From the NCBI GenBank assembly GCA_005889345.1, contig VBFR01000193.1, forward strand, positions 1 through 33,683: 33,683 nt of DNA, written 5' to 3'. The DNA comes from Chloroflexota bacterium. Lineage in GTDB: Bacteria; Chloroflexota; Dormibacteria; CF-121. The position numbers and the translations under genes were made by a program. Below the pieces are notes generated by a model. That model was not told where the DNA came from, ran no database searches, and saw only the letters and a program-made list of their open reading frames with translations. This document shows positions 16,740 through 24,366 of the stretch, piece after piece; position 1 is the first letter of the stretch; each line of letters begins with the position of its first letter.

Positions 16740-18377
16740 ATGGCTAGCATCGCCCTGCCGCGGACCGAGACCCGCCCCGCCGGCGGCATCATGTCGTGGC
16801 TGACCACGGTCGACCACAAGAAGATCGGCATCCTGTACCTGTACACGACGTTCGCCTTCTTCCTGGTCGGCGGCCTCTTCGCGCTGCTGATGCGAACCCA
16901 GCTCGCCGTGGGGAACAACCACTTCCTCGCGCCCCAGACCTACAACGAGATCATGACCCTCCACGGGACGACCATGATCTTCCTCTGGATCATCCCGGTC
17001 TTCTCGGGCTTCGGCAACTACTTCGTGCCGCTGATGATCGGAGCCCGCGACATGGCCTTTCCGCGCATCAACGCCCTCTCCTACTGGCTGATCCCGCTCG
17101 GCGGCCTGACGATGTACAGTGGGCTGCTGACCAAGACCGGGGCCGCCGCCGCCGGCTGGACCGGCTACGTGCCGCTGACCGAGAAGGCCTACGCGATCGG
17201 CATCGGCCAGGACCTCTGGATCCTCGGGCTGCACATCCTCGGGATCTCTTCGATCATGGGCTCGATTAACTTCCTGGTGACGATCCATAACATGCGGGCT
17301 CCCGGCATGACCTGGTTCCGGCTACCCCTGTTCGTCTGGTCGATGGAAATCACGGCCGCGCTGACGCTGCTTGCCAGTCCCTTCCTCGCCGGCGTGCTGG
17401 GCATGGTGCTCATGGACCGCCAGCTCGGGACCCATTTCTTCACCCACGGATCGGATCCGCTGCTATACCAGTTCATCTTCTGGTTCTACTCGCACCCGGC
17501 GGTCTACATCATGATCCTGCCCGCATTCGGGATCGTGTCGGAGGTCATCCCCGTGTTCAGCCGAAAGCCGATCTTCGGCTACCGCGCGATGGCCTTCTCC
17601 ATGGCGGCCATCGGCGTGCTTGGCTTCATGGTCTTTGCCCACCACATGTTCACCACCGGGCTCCCGCTGCAGCTGCAGGAATTCTTCATGGCAACCACCG
17701 CCCTGATCGCCGTGCCCTCGGGCGTGAAGGTGCTGAACTGGCTGGCCACACTGTGGGGCGGCTCGATCAAGTACACGTCCGCGATGCTCTTTGCCGTCGC
17801 CTTCGTCCTGATGTTCTTGATGGGCGGGGTGGATGGGGTCTTCATGGCGTCGCTGGCCGTCGATTACCAGATCCATGCCACCTACTGGGTGGTGTCGCAC
17901 ATCCACTACGTGCTCTTCGGTGGAAGCGTCTTCGGCGTGTTCGCCGCCTTCTATTACTGGTTCCCGAAGATGACCGGCCGCTACCTGAACGAAACGCTTG
18001 GCAAGATCCAGTTCTGGCTGCAACTGCTCGGCTTCAACCTGACCTTCATGCCGATGCACTTCCTGGGGCTCGAAGGCATGCCGCGCCGCATCGCGATGTG
18101 GTACTCAAACCGGACCGATTGGGCACCATGGAACCTGCTGGCGACGTTTGGCGCGTTCATGATCGCCCTCGCCATCCTCGTTTTCATCGCGAATTTCGCG
18201 CTCAGCATTCGAGGTGGCCGGCGGGCCCCCACTGACCCCTGGGAAGGGAACACGCTGGAGTGGGCGACGACGTCGCCGCCACCGGCTTACAACTTCGACA
18301 GCGTGCCGCCGGTTCGCAGTGGACGTCCGGTTCGCGACCTGCGCCGCGGCGTGACGGCGGCCGCCGAACATAGCTAG
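16740..18377 (+). CDS. coxA: Cytochrome c oxidase subunit I, A2-type heme-copper oxidase
   Basis: The catalytic subunit reducing O2 to water and pumping protons. The 545-residue protein has about 12 helices and every redox ligand: H75 and H389 for low-spin heme a, H387 for heme a3, and H252, H301 and H302 for CuB, with the cross-linked tyrosine Y256. The helix VI motif is YSHPAVY (250-256): the glutamate of type A1 (GHPEVY) is absent and the YS pair of type A2 oxidases is present. Length rules out a fused subunit III. A strong ribosome site (AAGGAGG) lies 5 bases before the ATG. Confidence 0.97.
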   Translation: MASIALPRTETRPAGGIMSWLTTVDHKKIGILYLYTTFAFFLVGGLFALLMRTQLAVGNNHFLAPQTYNEIMTLHGTTMIFLWIIPVFSGFGNYFVPLMIGARDMAFPRINALSYWLIPLGGLTMYSGLLTKTGAAAAGWTGYVPLTEKAYAIGIGQDLWILGLHILGISSIMGSINFLVTIHNMRAPGMTWFRLPLFVWSMEITAALTLLASPFLAGVLGMVLMDRQLGTHFFTHGSDPLLYQFIFWFYSHPAVYIMILPAFGIVSEVIPVFSRKPIFGYRAMAFSMAAIGVLGFMVFAHHMFTTGLPLQLQEFFMATTALIAVPSGVKVLNWLATLWGGSIKYTSAMLFAVAFVLMFLMGGVDGVFMASLAVDYQIHATYWVVSHIHYVLFGGSVFGVFAAFYYWFPKMTGRYLNETLGKIQFWLQLLGFNLTFMPMHFLGLEGMPRRIAMWYSNRTDWAPWNLLATFGAFMIALAILVFIANFALSIRGGRRAPTDPWEGNTLEWATTSPPPAYNFDSVPPVRSGRPVRDLRRGVTAAAEHS

Positions 18378-18386
18378 CACTCCACC

Positions 18387-20174
18387 ATGAAAGCCTTTCG
18401 GGCGCTGAGCGTCGCGACCGCGCTCGTGACCTACGCCCTGGTCGTCCTCGGTGGCGTCGTTCGGGTCTCGGGCTCGGGCCTTGGCTGCCCCGACTGGCCA
18501 CTCTGTCACGGCCGCGTGCTACCGCCCCTCGACCTGCACGCCATCATCGAGTACTCCCACCGGACCACCGCCTCGCTGGCCAGTGTCCTGATCGTGCTCA
18601 CGGCGGTGGTCGCCTGGCTCGCCTGGCGGAAGCGGCGCGACATCGTGATTCCCGCGATGGTCGCTCTCGGCCTGCTCGTGGTCCAGGTGGTGCTGGGCGC
18701 GATCACGGTCCGCCTCGAACTGCCGCCGATGATCGTGCTGGCCCACCTCGCGACCGCGATGGCGCTCCTGGCAGCCGTCTGCGTGACCGCAGTTGCCGCC
18801 ATGGTTCCGCGCTCTGCTCCGGCGGATCGATCCCCGGTTCGCCTAGCCCGTTTTGCTGCTGCCGGCACCTTCGTGCTGATCCTCAGCGGCTCCCTGGTGG
18901 TGGGCAGTGGCGCGAGCGCTAGCTGCGCTGCCTGGCCGCTCTGTGGTGGCGGCTTCAGCCTGACCTTCGATGGCTTCCCCGCGATCCAGCTCCTCCATCG
19001 CGGGCTGGCGGCCGCGATCGGAGTACTGATCATCGTGAGTCTTTTCGCGCTGCTGAACAGGTACCGCGTGGATCGCGCGGTGCGCGCCACGGTCGCGCTG
19101 ACCCTGGCGGCACTCGCCTTCCAGGTTGCGGTCGGCGCCGCGGTCGTCACCCTGCAGCTGCCGGCGGCGCTGCGAGGCCTCCACCTGGCCCTGGCCAGCG
19201 CCGTCTGGGCCGGCACCGTCGTGCTCGCCGTGCTCGCCGACCGGCTGCCCGCCGCCGGCGCGCCGGTTGGCGTCGATGACCATGCGCTCCGGCCTCCCCG
19301 GGCGGCGCGGGAGGTGGTGCTCGACTATGTCAGCCTCGCCAAGCCGCGCATCATTCCCCTGCTGCTGGTCACGGCGCTTGGCGGGATGATGATGGCGCAG
19401 CGCGGTTGGCCATCGACGGGGCTGGTGCTGCTGACCCTGCTTGGCGGGGCCCTGGCCGCCGCTGGCGCCGGCGCCATCAATTGCTGGATCGACCGCGACC
19501 TCGATGGGGTAATGCTCCGCACCCGGCGGCGTCCGTTGCCCGACGGACGGATCGCTCCCGGTCACGCCCTGCTCTTCGGCATCGCGTTCGGCCTGGCCGC
19601 CTTCCTGCTGCTGGCCTTTTGGGTCAATGTGCTGGCCGCGACGCTGGCGATCAGCGGCCTGCTCTTTTACGTCTTCGTCTACACGCTGTGGTTGAAGCGC
19701 TGGACGGTCCAGAACATCGTGATCGGTGGCGCCGCCGGTGCGGTCCCGCCGGTGGTGGGATGGGCAGCCGTCACGCACCGCGTCGACCTGACCGCGATCT
19801 ATCTCTTCGCCGTCATCTTCCTCTGGACGCCGCCGCACTTCTGGGCGCTGGCGCTTCGGCTCAAGGGCGATTACGCACGGGCCCAGATCCCCATGTTGCC
19901 GGTGGTCCGCGGCGAGGCGGTTGCGCGTCGCCAGATCCTGGTTTACACGATGGTCCTGGTCGCCGTCACGCTCGTGGTCGTCGTCACGGGCGCGCTTGGC
20001 CTGCTCTACCTGGCCGGGGCGGTCCTCCTGGGGGCCGTGTTCATCGCGCTCGCGGTCGTCAACCTCCGCAACCAGCGGCAGCGGTGGTCGCGGTTACTCT
20101 TCGACTACTCGATCGCCTACCTCGGGCTGCTCTTCGCCGTGATGGTGGCCGATCGGATGATCGGGAGGCTATAG
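18387..20174 (+). CDS. Fused heme A synthase (CtaA) - heme O synthase (CtaB)
   Basis: A 595-residue polytopic protein making heme A for the oxidase. Residues 1 to about 290 are CtaA/COX15-like: GxVVRxSGSGLGCPDWPLC near residue 24, EYSHR with the expected Glu-His pair, and further histidines in LAHLATA, LLHRGLAA and GLHLALA. From about 310 onward the CtaB prenyltransferase follows (DYVSLAKPRIIPLLL), with the farnesyl-diphosphate motif NCWIDRDLDGVM and RTRRRPLPDGRI. CtaB normally acts before CtaA (heme B to O to A), so the fusion channels the product backwards along the chain. Similar CtaA-CtaB fusions are known in Thermus. Confidence 0.95.
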   Translation: MKAFRALSVATALVTYALVVLGGVVRVSGSGLGCPDWPLCHGRVLPPLDLHAIIEYSHRTTASLASVLIVLTAVVAWLAWRKRRDIVIPAMVALGLLVVQVVLGAITVRLELPPMIVLAHLATAMALLAAVCVTAVAAMVPRSAPADRSPVRLARFAAAGTFVLILSGSLVVGSGASASCAAWPLCGGGFSLTFDGFPAIQLLHRGLAAAIGVLIIVSLFALLNRYRVDRAVRATVALTLAALAFQVAVGAAVVTLQLPAALRGLHLALASAVWAGTVVLAVLADRLPAAGAPVGVDDHALRPPRAAREVVLDYVSLAKPRIIPLLLVTALGGMMMAQRGWPSTGLVLLTLLGGALAAAGAGAINCWIDRDLDGVMLRTRRRPLPDGRIAPGHALLFGIAFGLAAFLLLAFWVNVLAATLAISGLLFYVFVYTLWLKRWTVQNIVIGGAAGAVPPVVGWAAVTHRVDLTAIYLFAVIFLWTPPHFWALALRLKGDYARAQIPMLPVVRGEAVARRQILVYTMVLVAVTLVVVVTGALGLLYLAGAVLLGAVFIALAVVNLRNQRQRWSRLLFDYSIAYLGLLFAVMVADRMIGRL

Positions 20175-20190
20175 TTTCCGGTGGTCTTTG

Positions 20191-20310
20191 ATGCATAGAG
20201 AAGAAGCGCGCAAGAACGTTCGTCTCGGGATGCTGCTGTTCGTGACCGCCCTGATCATGTTCGGCCTGGCCTTCGCCTGGGCGCTGATCTACAACAACTT
20301 CGGCGCATGA
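20191..20310 (+). CDS. Small single-pass membrane protein after ctaAB (39 aa)
   Basis: ATG at 20191 encodes a charged N-terminus (HREEARKNVRLG), one membrane helix (about 14-34) and a short end (YNNFGA). The TGA overlaps the next ATG (ATGA). Its size and place resemble the single-helix subunit IIa/IV type peptides found in caa3 and ba3 oxidases, but no family match can be claimed. Confidence 0.7.
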   Translation: MHREEARKNVRLGMLLFVTALIMFGLAFAWALIYNNFGA

Positions 20311-20528
20311 CAGAACCGGAGCAGGCGTCGCACGCCGAAACCCACGACGCTATCCACTTGCCACCGCCGAGCATCTGGCCCGCCCTGCTTGCGCTGGGAA
20401 TTGCATTTCTCCTCACTGGACTGGTCCTCAACCTGGTCTTGCTGATCGCGGGCGTGATCATCTCGGTGAGCGCCACCGTCCTCTGGGTGCGCGCCGCGCG
20501 CCGCGAGTTCGACGCGCTGCCCGAGTAA
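20307..20528 (+). CDS. Cytochrome c oxidase subunit IV-like small membrane protein
   Basis: A 73-residue protein. A hydrophilic N-terminus containing IHLPPPSIWP leads into two closely spaced hydrophobic segments (about 24-60), ending with a charged helix (VRAARREFDALPE). The HLPxPSxxP motif before a membrane hairpin is typical of small subunits found beside bc and aa3 genes in Actinobacteria and Chloroflexota, usually annotated as oxidase subunit IV or CtaF-like. Translationally coupled to the 39-residue gene upstream. Confidence 0.75.
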   Translation: MTEPEQASHAETHDAIHLPPPSIWPALLALGIAFLLTGLVLNLVLLIAGVIISVSATVLWVRAARREFDALPE

Positions 20529-20637
20529 GTACGGTCGACACCTGATTCTCGGCCGCCGGGCGCGATTTCACGGCGAGGGCGCGCCATCGCCCCGTAGACT
20601 CAGCCGAGGGTTGAATCGCAGCGACAAGGAGGCACAC

Positions 20638-21036
20638 GTGGTCGTTTGGAAGATGGCAATCGTGGTAGCGGGGAGCGCCCTGGCGCTGGCCGCATGCGGC
20701 AGTTCGAGCGGTGATAATGGCGGCACCTCGGCCTGCACGCCCAAGGGCGGCACGGCGAGTGGCACGGCGTCGCAGGTCGTCAAGATCAATCCCGACCCGA
20801 ACACGGTCGGCAAATTCGACCCGGCGACGGTGACCGTCACCAAGGGTCAGACGGTCGAGTGGGACTGGATCGATAACGGCGCTCAGCACAGTGTCACCTC
20901 GGACGACACCACTACGTTTGACTCCGGTCTGTGCAGCGCGGGCACCAAGTTCTTCGTCACGTTCAGCACGGCGGGCGATTTCAAATATCACTGCACCATC
21001 CACGCGGCGATGACGGGAGACATCAAGGTTAGTTAG
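20638..21036 (+). CDS. Cupredoxin (plastocyanin-like) lipoprotein
   Basis: Predicted lipid-anchored blue-copper electron carrier. GTG at 20638 is chosen because AAGGAGG lies 5 bases upstream; it gives 132 residues. The signal peptide ends with lipobox LAAC, then GSSSGDNGG forms a flexible tether. The copper site is complete: a histidine in GAQHSVT, then C, H and M in YHCTIHAAM. It resembles the C-terminal cupredoxin domain of the CoxB protein nearby, so both may pass electrons from the bc complex to the oxidase. A TAGACT at 20595-20600 could provide a private promoter. Confidence 0.88.
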   Translation: MVVWKMAIVVAGSALALAACGSSSGDNGGTSACTPKGGTASGTASQVVKINPDPNTVGKFDPATVTVTKGQTVEWDWIDNGAQHSVTSDDTTTFDSGLCSAGTKFFVTFSTAGDFKYHCTIHAAMTGDIKVS

Positions 21037-21046
21037 GTCGCCAGCG

Positions 21047-21448
21047 ATTGCTCGCGTCGTAGCCGGCGGCCTCGCCCTGCTCTTAGCAGCGTGCGGGGGA
21101 TCGGCACAGCCGGATGACGCGGCGATCGCGACCGACTACCACAGCCACCAGTCAAACATCGAGGTGACCGCGACCGGAGACGTCGTGCGACTGCTGCCCG
21201 ACCGAACCAGCTCGACCGGGACACACGAGCAGTTCATCATCAAGCTCTCGTCGGGCGACCTCACCGTCGAAGTCGAGCACAACATCTCGATCGCGCCACG
21301 TGTCCCGGTCGCCCTGGGCGATCACGTCGTGGTACACGGCGAATACGTCTGGAACGCGCAGGGCGGACTGATCCACTTCACTCACCACGATCCGCAGGGT
21401 ACCCACGAGGGCGGCTACATCCAGGACAACGGGAAGACCTACGACTGA
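21047..21448 (+). CDS. DUF3465-family lipoprotein with an apparent AUU start codon
   Basis: The C-terminal 95 residues match the DUF3465 pattern: HEQFIIKLSSG, HNISIAPRVP, GEYVWNAQGGLIHFTHHDP and GGYIQDNGKTYD. The only standard start (GTG 21164) would remove the N-terminus. Reading upstream in frame there are no stops back to 21014 and the codons encode a perfect lipoprotein signal peptide, ARVVAGGLALLLAAC, directly after an ATT at 21047. No ATG, GTG, TTG or CTG occurs between the upstream stop (TGA 21011-21013) and this signal peptide. It is therefore annotated from ATT (133 residues). It lies 10 bases after the cupredoxin gene and overlaps birA by 10 bases at its 3' end. The function is unknown. 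Confidence 0.75.
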   Translation: MARVVAGGLALLLAACGGSAQPDDAAIATDYHSHQSNIEVTATGDVVRLLPDRTSSTGTHEQFIIKLSSGDLTVEVEHNISIAPRVPVALGDHVVVHGEYVWNAQGGLIHFTHHDPQGTHEGGYIQDNGKTYD

Positions 21449-22212
21449 GACGGTCGCACGCGCTCGACCTCGCCGGCGACGACGCTGATGCGCGAGCCGT
21501 CCGCCAGACGGACACGCAGGGCTCCATCCTCCGAGATGTCTTCGGCGATTCCCCGAATCTGCGCGCCGTCCCGATGGAAGGCGATCGGCTCGCCGAGCAT
21601 GGAGCTGCGACTGCGCCAGCCCGGAACGATCCAGCCGACACCTTCGCGATCCGCGCGCTCGTAGGCGTTGCCCAGGTCGTTGAGGATGGCGGCCAGCAGG
21701 GGCTCGCGCTCCAGCTCGTGACCCAGTTCGATCGCCAGGGAGGTCGCACCCTCGGGCAGGTCCCCGCGCGATTGATTGACGTTCAGGCCCACGCCGAGGA
21801 CGACGTCCGGCCCCCCGGAGCGTTCCAGCAGGATGCCCGCCAGCTTGTTGCCGTTGAGGAGGACGTCGTTTGGCCATTTGAGATCGGGCACGGCGCCGGT
21901 GGAGACCTCGATGCCGCCCGCCACGGCGAGCGCCGCCAGCAGCGGTAGCAAGGGGAGGACGTCGAGCGGCGGCCGGAGGATGGTGGAGAGGAGAATGGCC
22001 GTTTCCGGCGGGGCGACCCAGGACCGTCCCTGGCGCCCTCGGCCCTCGCCTTGCGCGTCAGTAACCACCGTCCAGCCCTCGCCGGCGCCGCGAGCGCTAG
22101 CAGCGCGAGCGAGGTCCTGCGTGCTGCCGCAGGAGGGCTCGTAGTGCAGCCTCCAGCTGACCTCGCCGGCGACCAGCCGGTCGCGAACCCGGTCGAGGAC
22201 CAGCGCCGTCAT
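21439..22212 (-). CDS. birA: Biotin--[acetyl-CoA carboxylase] ligase, monofunctional
   Basis: Attaches biotin to the carboxyl carrier protein of acetyl-CoA carboxylase. The 257-residue protein has the catalytic core (GSTQDLARAA, the biotinoyl-AMP loop EGRGRQGRSW, LKWPNDVLLNGNKLAGILLE, and GVGLNVNQ) and a C-terminal SH3-like domain (GIAEDISEDGALRVRLADG). The N-terminal DNA-binding domain of E. coli BirA is absent, so it is a ligase only. It overlaps the stop of the EamA transporter gene by 4 bases and functionally complements accA/accD in this window. Confidence 0.95.
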   Translation of the reverse strand: MTALVLDRVRDRLVAGEVSWRLHYEPSCGSTQDLARAASARGAGEGWTVVTDAQGEGRGRQGRSWVAPPETAILLSTILRPPLDVLPLLPLLAALAVAGGIEVSTGAVPDLKWPNDVLLNGNKLAGILLERSGGPDVVLGVGLNVNQSRGDLPEGATSLAIELGHELEREPLLAAILNDLGNAYERADREGVGWIVPGWRSRSSMLGEPIAFHRDGAQIRGIAEDISEDGALRVRLADGSRISVVAGEVERVRPSQS

Positions 22213-23117
22213 TGGATGGGCGGTGCCGTGACAGCTGCGTCGGCGCTACCCGCCTGGACGATGATGATCCCGGCGACGATCACGGCCGCGCCGGCAACCT
22301 GTAATGGCTGCAGCTGGTCGCCGAGGATGAGGAACGCGATCAAGCCGGCAAAGACCGGCTCAGCCGTGGATACGATGCCGGCCGACGACGGGCGGATGGT
22401 TCGAAGCGCCCACACGAAGAGGCCATGCGCGGTGAGCGTGCCGATCAGCCCCACGAGGGCCATGACGACCCAAATGCGCCAGCTCGGGGGGAGAGCGGTG
22501 CCACTGACCAGGTCGAACACCCCCCACATGATGCTGCCGGCGCCGAAGCCGTACACCAGCAATGTCCAGGTATTGAGCCGGCGCGTCAGCGTCGACGCCC
22601 GCAGGACATAGAAGGCGAAGAAACCGGCCGCCACGAGTCCCAGCATGACACCCGGAAGGTTCACCCGGAGGAGCGCCGGCTGGTAGGCGCCGACGGCGAA
22701 GAACGCGCCAGTCAGCACCATGGCGAGAGCGCCCCAGACCTGCGCCCGGACCGCCTGCTGGCGGTGAAAGCGTTCGAACGCCGTCACCGCGACCAGGCCG
22801 AGGTACTGGACGAGCAGCGCGACCGCGATGTTGATGCGGGCGATCGTCAGGTAGTAGCTGAGCTGGACCCCGGCCAGGCCGATGGTGCCGAAGACCGTCA
22901 GCGCCGGAAGCTCGCGGCGATCGACGCGAAGCAGCCTCGGCCGGACGGCAAGGAGGATAACGAAGAGCCAGGCAAAGGCGAACCCAATACGGAGTTGCGC
23001 CAGGACGAGCGGCGAGTAGCCCAGCCCGAACAGCACCTTGACGGCATTGCCGCCGGCGGCAAAGAGGAAGGCAGACAGGACCACCAGCAGGTAGCCGGCG
23101 CCTGAGTTCTTGACCAA
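22209..23117 (-). CDS. EamA/DMT-superfamily transporter
   Basis: A 302-residue integral membrane protein with about ten helices arranged as two EamA repeats: the first begins GYLLVVLSAFLFAAGGNAVKVLF, the second PGVMLGLVAAGFFAFYVLRA. The C-terminal repeat contains RTIRPSSAGIVSTAEPVFAGLIAFLILGDQL, the characteristic 'a..ep....l.a...lgE' element. Such proteins export or import metabolites; substrate is not predictable. Start TTG 23117 is chosen because the longer frame runs antisense through the neighbouring plus-strand gene. Translationally coupled to birA, which raises the possibility of a cofactor or precursor substrate, but this is speculation. Confidence 0.88.
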   Translation of the reverse strand: MVKNSGAGYLLVVLSAFLFAAGGNAVKVLFGLGYSPLVLAQLRIGFAFAWLFVILLAVRPRLLRVDRRELPALTVFGTIGLAGVQLSYYLTIARINIAVALLVQYLGLVAVTAFERFHRQQAVRAQVWGALAMVLTGAFFAVGAYQPALLRVNLPGVMLGLVAAGFFAFYVLRASTLTRRLNTWTLLVYGFGAGSIMWGVFDLVSGTALPPSWRIWVVMALVGLIGTLTAHGLFVWALRTIRPSSAGIVSTAEPVFAGLIAFLILGDQLQPLQVAGAAVIVAGIIIVQAGSADAAVTAPPIQ

Positions 23118-23138
23118 GCCGGTATTTGAAAGTACAGT
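23110..23138 (+). promoter_or_regulatory. Promoter for the 117-aa hypothetical gene
   Basis: TTGACC (23110-23115), a 17-base spacer and TACAGT (23133-23138). The predicted start near 23145 lies about 9 bases before the ATG. The -35 overlaps the TTG start codon of the divergent EamA gene. Confidence 0.65.
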
Positions 23139-23153
23139 AAACCCTCGGGAAGC

Positions 23154-23507
23154 ATGGCTCGGACCACCCTCGGAAGCGGGCGCATGATCGAGCAGACCTC
23201 GGTCCAGATCTCGGCGCAACGCGAGCGATGGCAAGCGGAGCGCGAGTTGCGCTATGCGCGCCGGAACCGGATCCGCCACATCGACCGGCTGCTGGATGAG
23301 CTCGAGATGCTCAACATCGCCGAGGAAACCCAGTTGCCCACAGACCTGGCCTTTCGCGTGCAGCGGCTCGCCGCCGAGATGGACCACCCCCTCGGCAATC
23401 GGGCACTCGAGGATATCTCCATCGGCGAATCGATGGATGCGCTCTACGACCTTCAGGACGGGCTGATGCTCACCCTCGAAGGCGTGCAGGACGACGAAGA
23501 AGTCTAA
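23154..23507 (+). CDS. Hypothetical protein, charged and helical (117 aa)
   Basis: Not recognised. The product is rich in Arg, Glu and Leu: an Arg-rich helix (QRERWQAERELRYARRNRIRHIDRLLDELEML, about 21-53) followed by an acidic C-terminal half ending VQDDEEV. No membrane segment, cysteine or catalytic motif is visible. Length, good codon use and a well-spaced promoter support it as real. An alternative ATG at 23184 would shorten it by 10 residues. It is divergent from the EamA-birA operon and alone on its transcript. Confidence 0.6.
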   Translation: MARTTLGSGRMIEQTSVQISAQRERWQAERELRYARRNRIRHIDRLLDELEMLNIAEETQLPTDLAFRVQRLAAEMDHPLGNRALEDISIGESMDALYDLQDGLMLTLEGVQDDEEV

Positions 23508-23538
23508 ACGGGGCTAACTCGCCCGACGCGAGCTCCAC

Positions 23539-24279
23539 CTACGGCTTGCCGTTGCCTTGCGGATGGTCGTTGTGGTTCTTGCCGGTTTTGTCTTTGCCCT
23601 TGGCCTTGTCGTCGCCGTGTTCTTTGGCGGCAATCGCAACCGTCGATTGACCCGCGTCGTTCAACGAGCCGGCCAAACCATCCGACGCAATGGTCACGGC
23701 GTTGATCTTCACCAGGAAGGCGCTGTCGCGGTTGGCGTTGTCGCCCCACAGGGCACTGAGGTCGCTGCTTCCCGCCAGGTCGCGCTCCGCGGCGGCCTGC
23801 TGCGACCGGTAATCCTTGAGCAGGGACTGCACGATATCCGTCGTCGAGCCACGGCCTTCCAGGTTGAGCAGCGCCTGATTGGCCCCGCTCAGCAGTGAGC
23901 CGACCGGAGCCTTCGCATTGGACCCCGTGATGAAGTTGTAGATGCCGGAGAGGAATGGGTCGATGACCGGGACCGGCTGGGGTCCGGAGCCGCTACGTTT
24001 CTGCTGCAACAGGGTGTAAGCGTTGAGCAGGTCCGCGTTGGCCTGAGCGAGCTCAGCCAGCCCGCGCTGGGTCGGATCGCTCGTGGCTCGCAGCATCCCA
24101 TCCCACCAGGACTGGACGACGTAGAAGGCGCTGTCGACGGCGACGCCCTGCGGCTGATTCCAGAGCGCGTCGACATCGGCCGAGCCCGCGGCCTGCGCCG
24201 TAAGTGGGGCAAGCCCGAGCGCCGCCACGAAACAGGCGGCGATCAGGCGGCGTTGTATGACACGACCAATAGGGAGCAC
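23539..24279 (-). CDS. Secreted hypothetical protein with basic, glycine/asparagine-rich tail
   Basis: Starts at GTG 24279 (GAGG 5 bases upstream) rather than the ATG at 24312, which lacks a ribosome site. The 246-residue product has a Sec signal peptide (RRLIAACFVAALGLAPLTAQAAG, predicted cleavage after AQA). The mature part is helical and Gln/Ala/Leu rich (YVVQSWWDGML; LAELAQANADLLNAYTLLQQKR), and ends in a hydrophilic tail (KGKDKTGKNHNDHPQGNGKP). The arrangement loosely recalls DUF5667-type proteins but I do not assign a family. Exported; function unknown. Confidence 0.7.
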   Translation of the reverse strand: MLPIGRVIQRRLIAACFVAALGLAPLTAQAAGSADVDALWNQPQGVAVDSAFYVVQSWWDGMLRATSDPTQRGLAELAQANADLLNAYTLLQQKRSGSGPQPVPVIDPFLSGIYNFITGSNAKAPVGSLLSGANQALLNLEGRGSTTDIVQSLLKDYRSQQAAAERDLAGSSDLSALWGDNANRDSAFLVKINAVTIASDGLAGSLNDAGQSTVAIAAKEHGDDKAKGKDKTGKNHNDHPQGNGKP

Positions 24280-24366
24280 GGCGGCCTCGCAACGATCATG
24301 CGCCGGCCGCATTGAGGAGCCGTAAACGTGCCCGTCGCAGAGCGTTGACAGGCCTGACGCGGGGCC

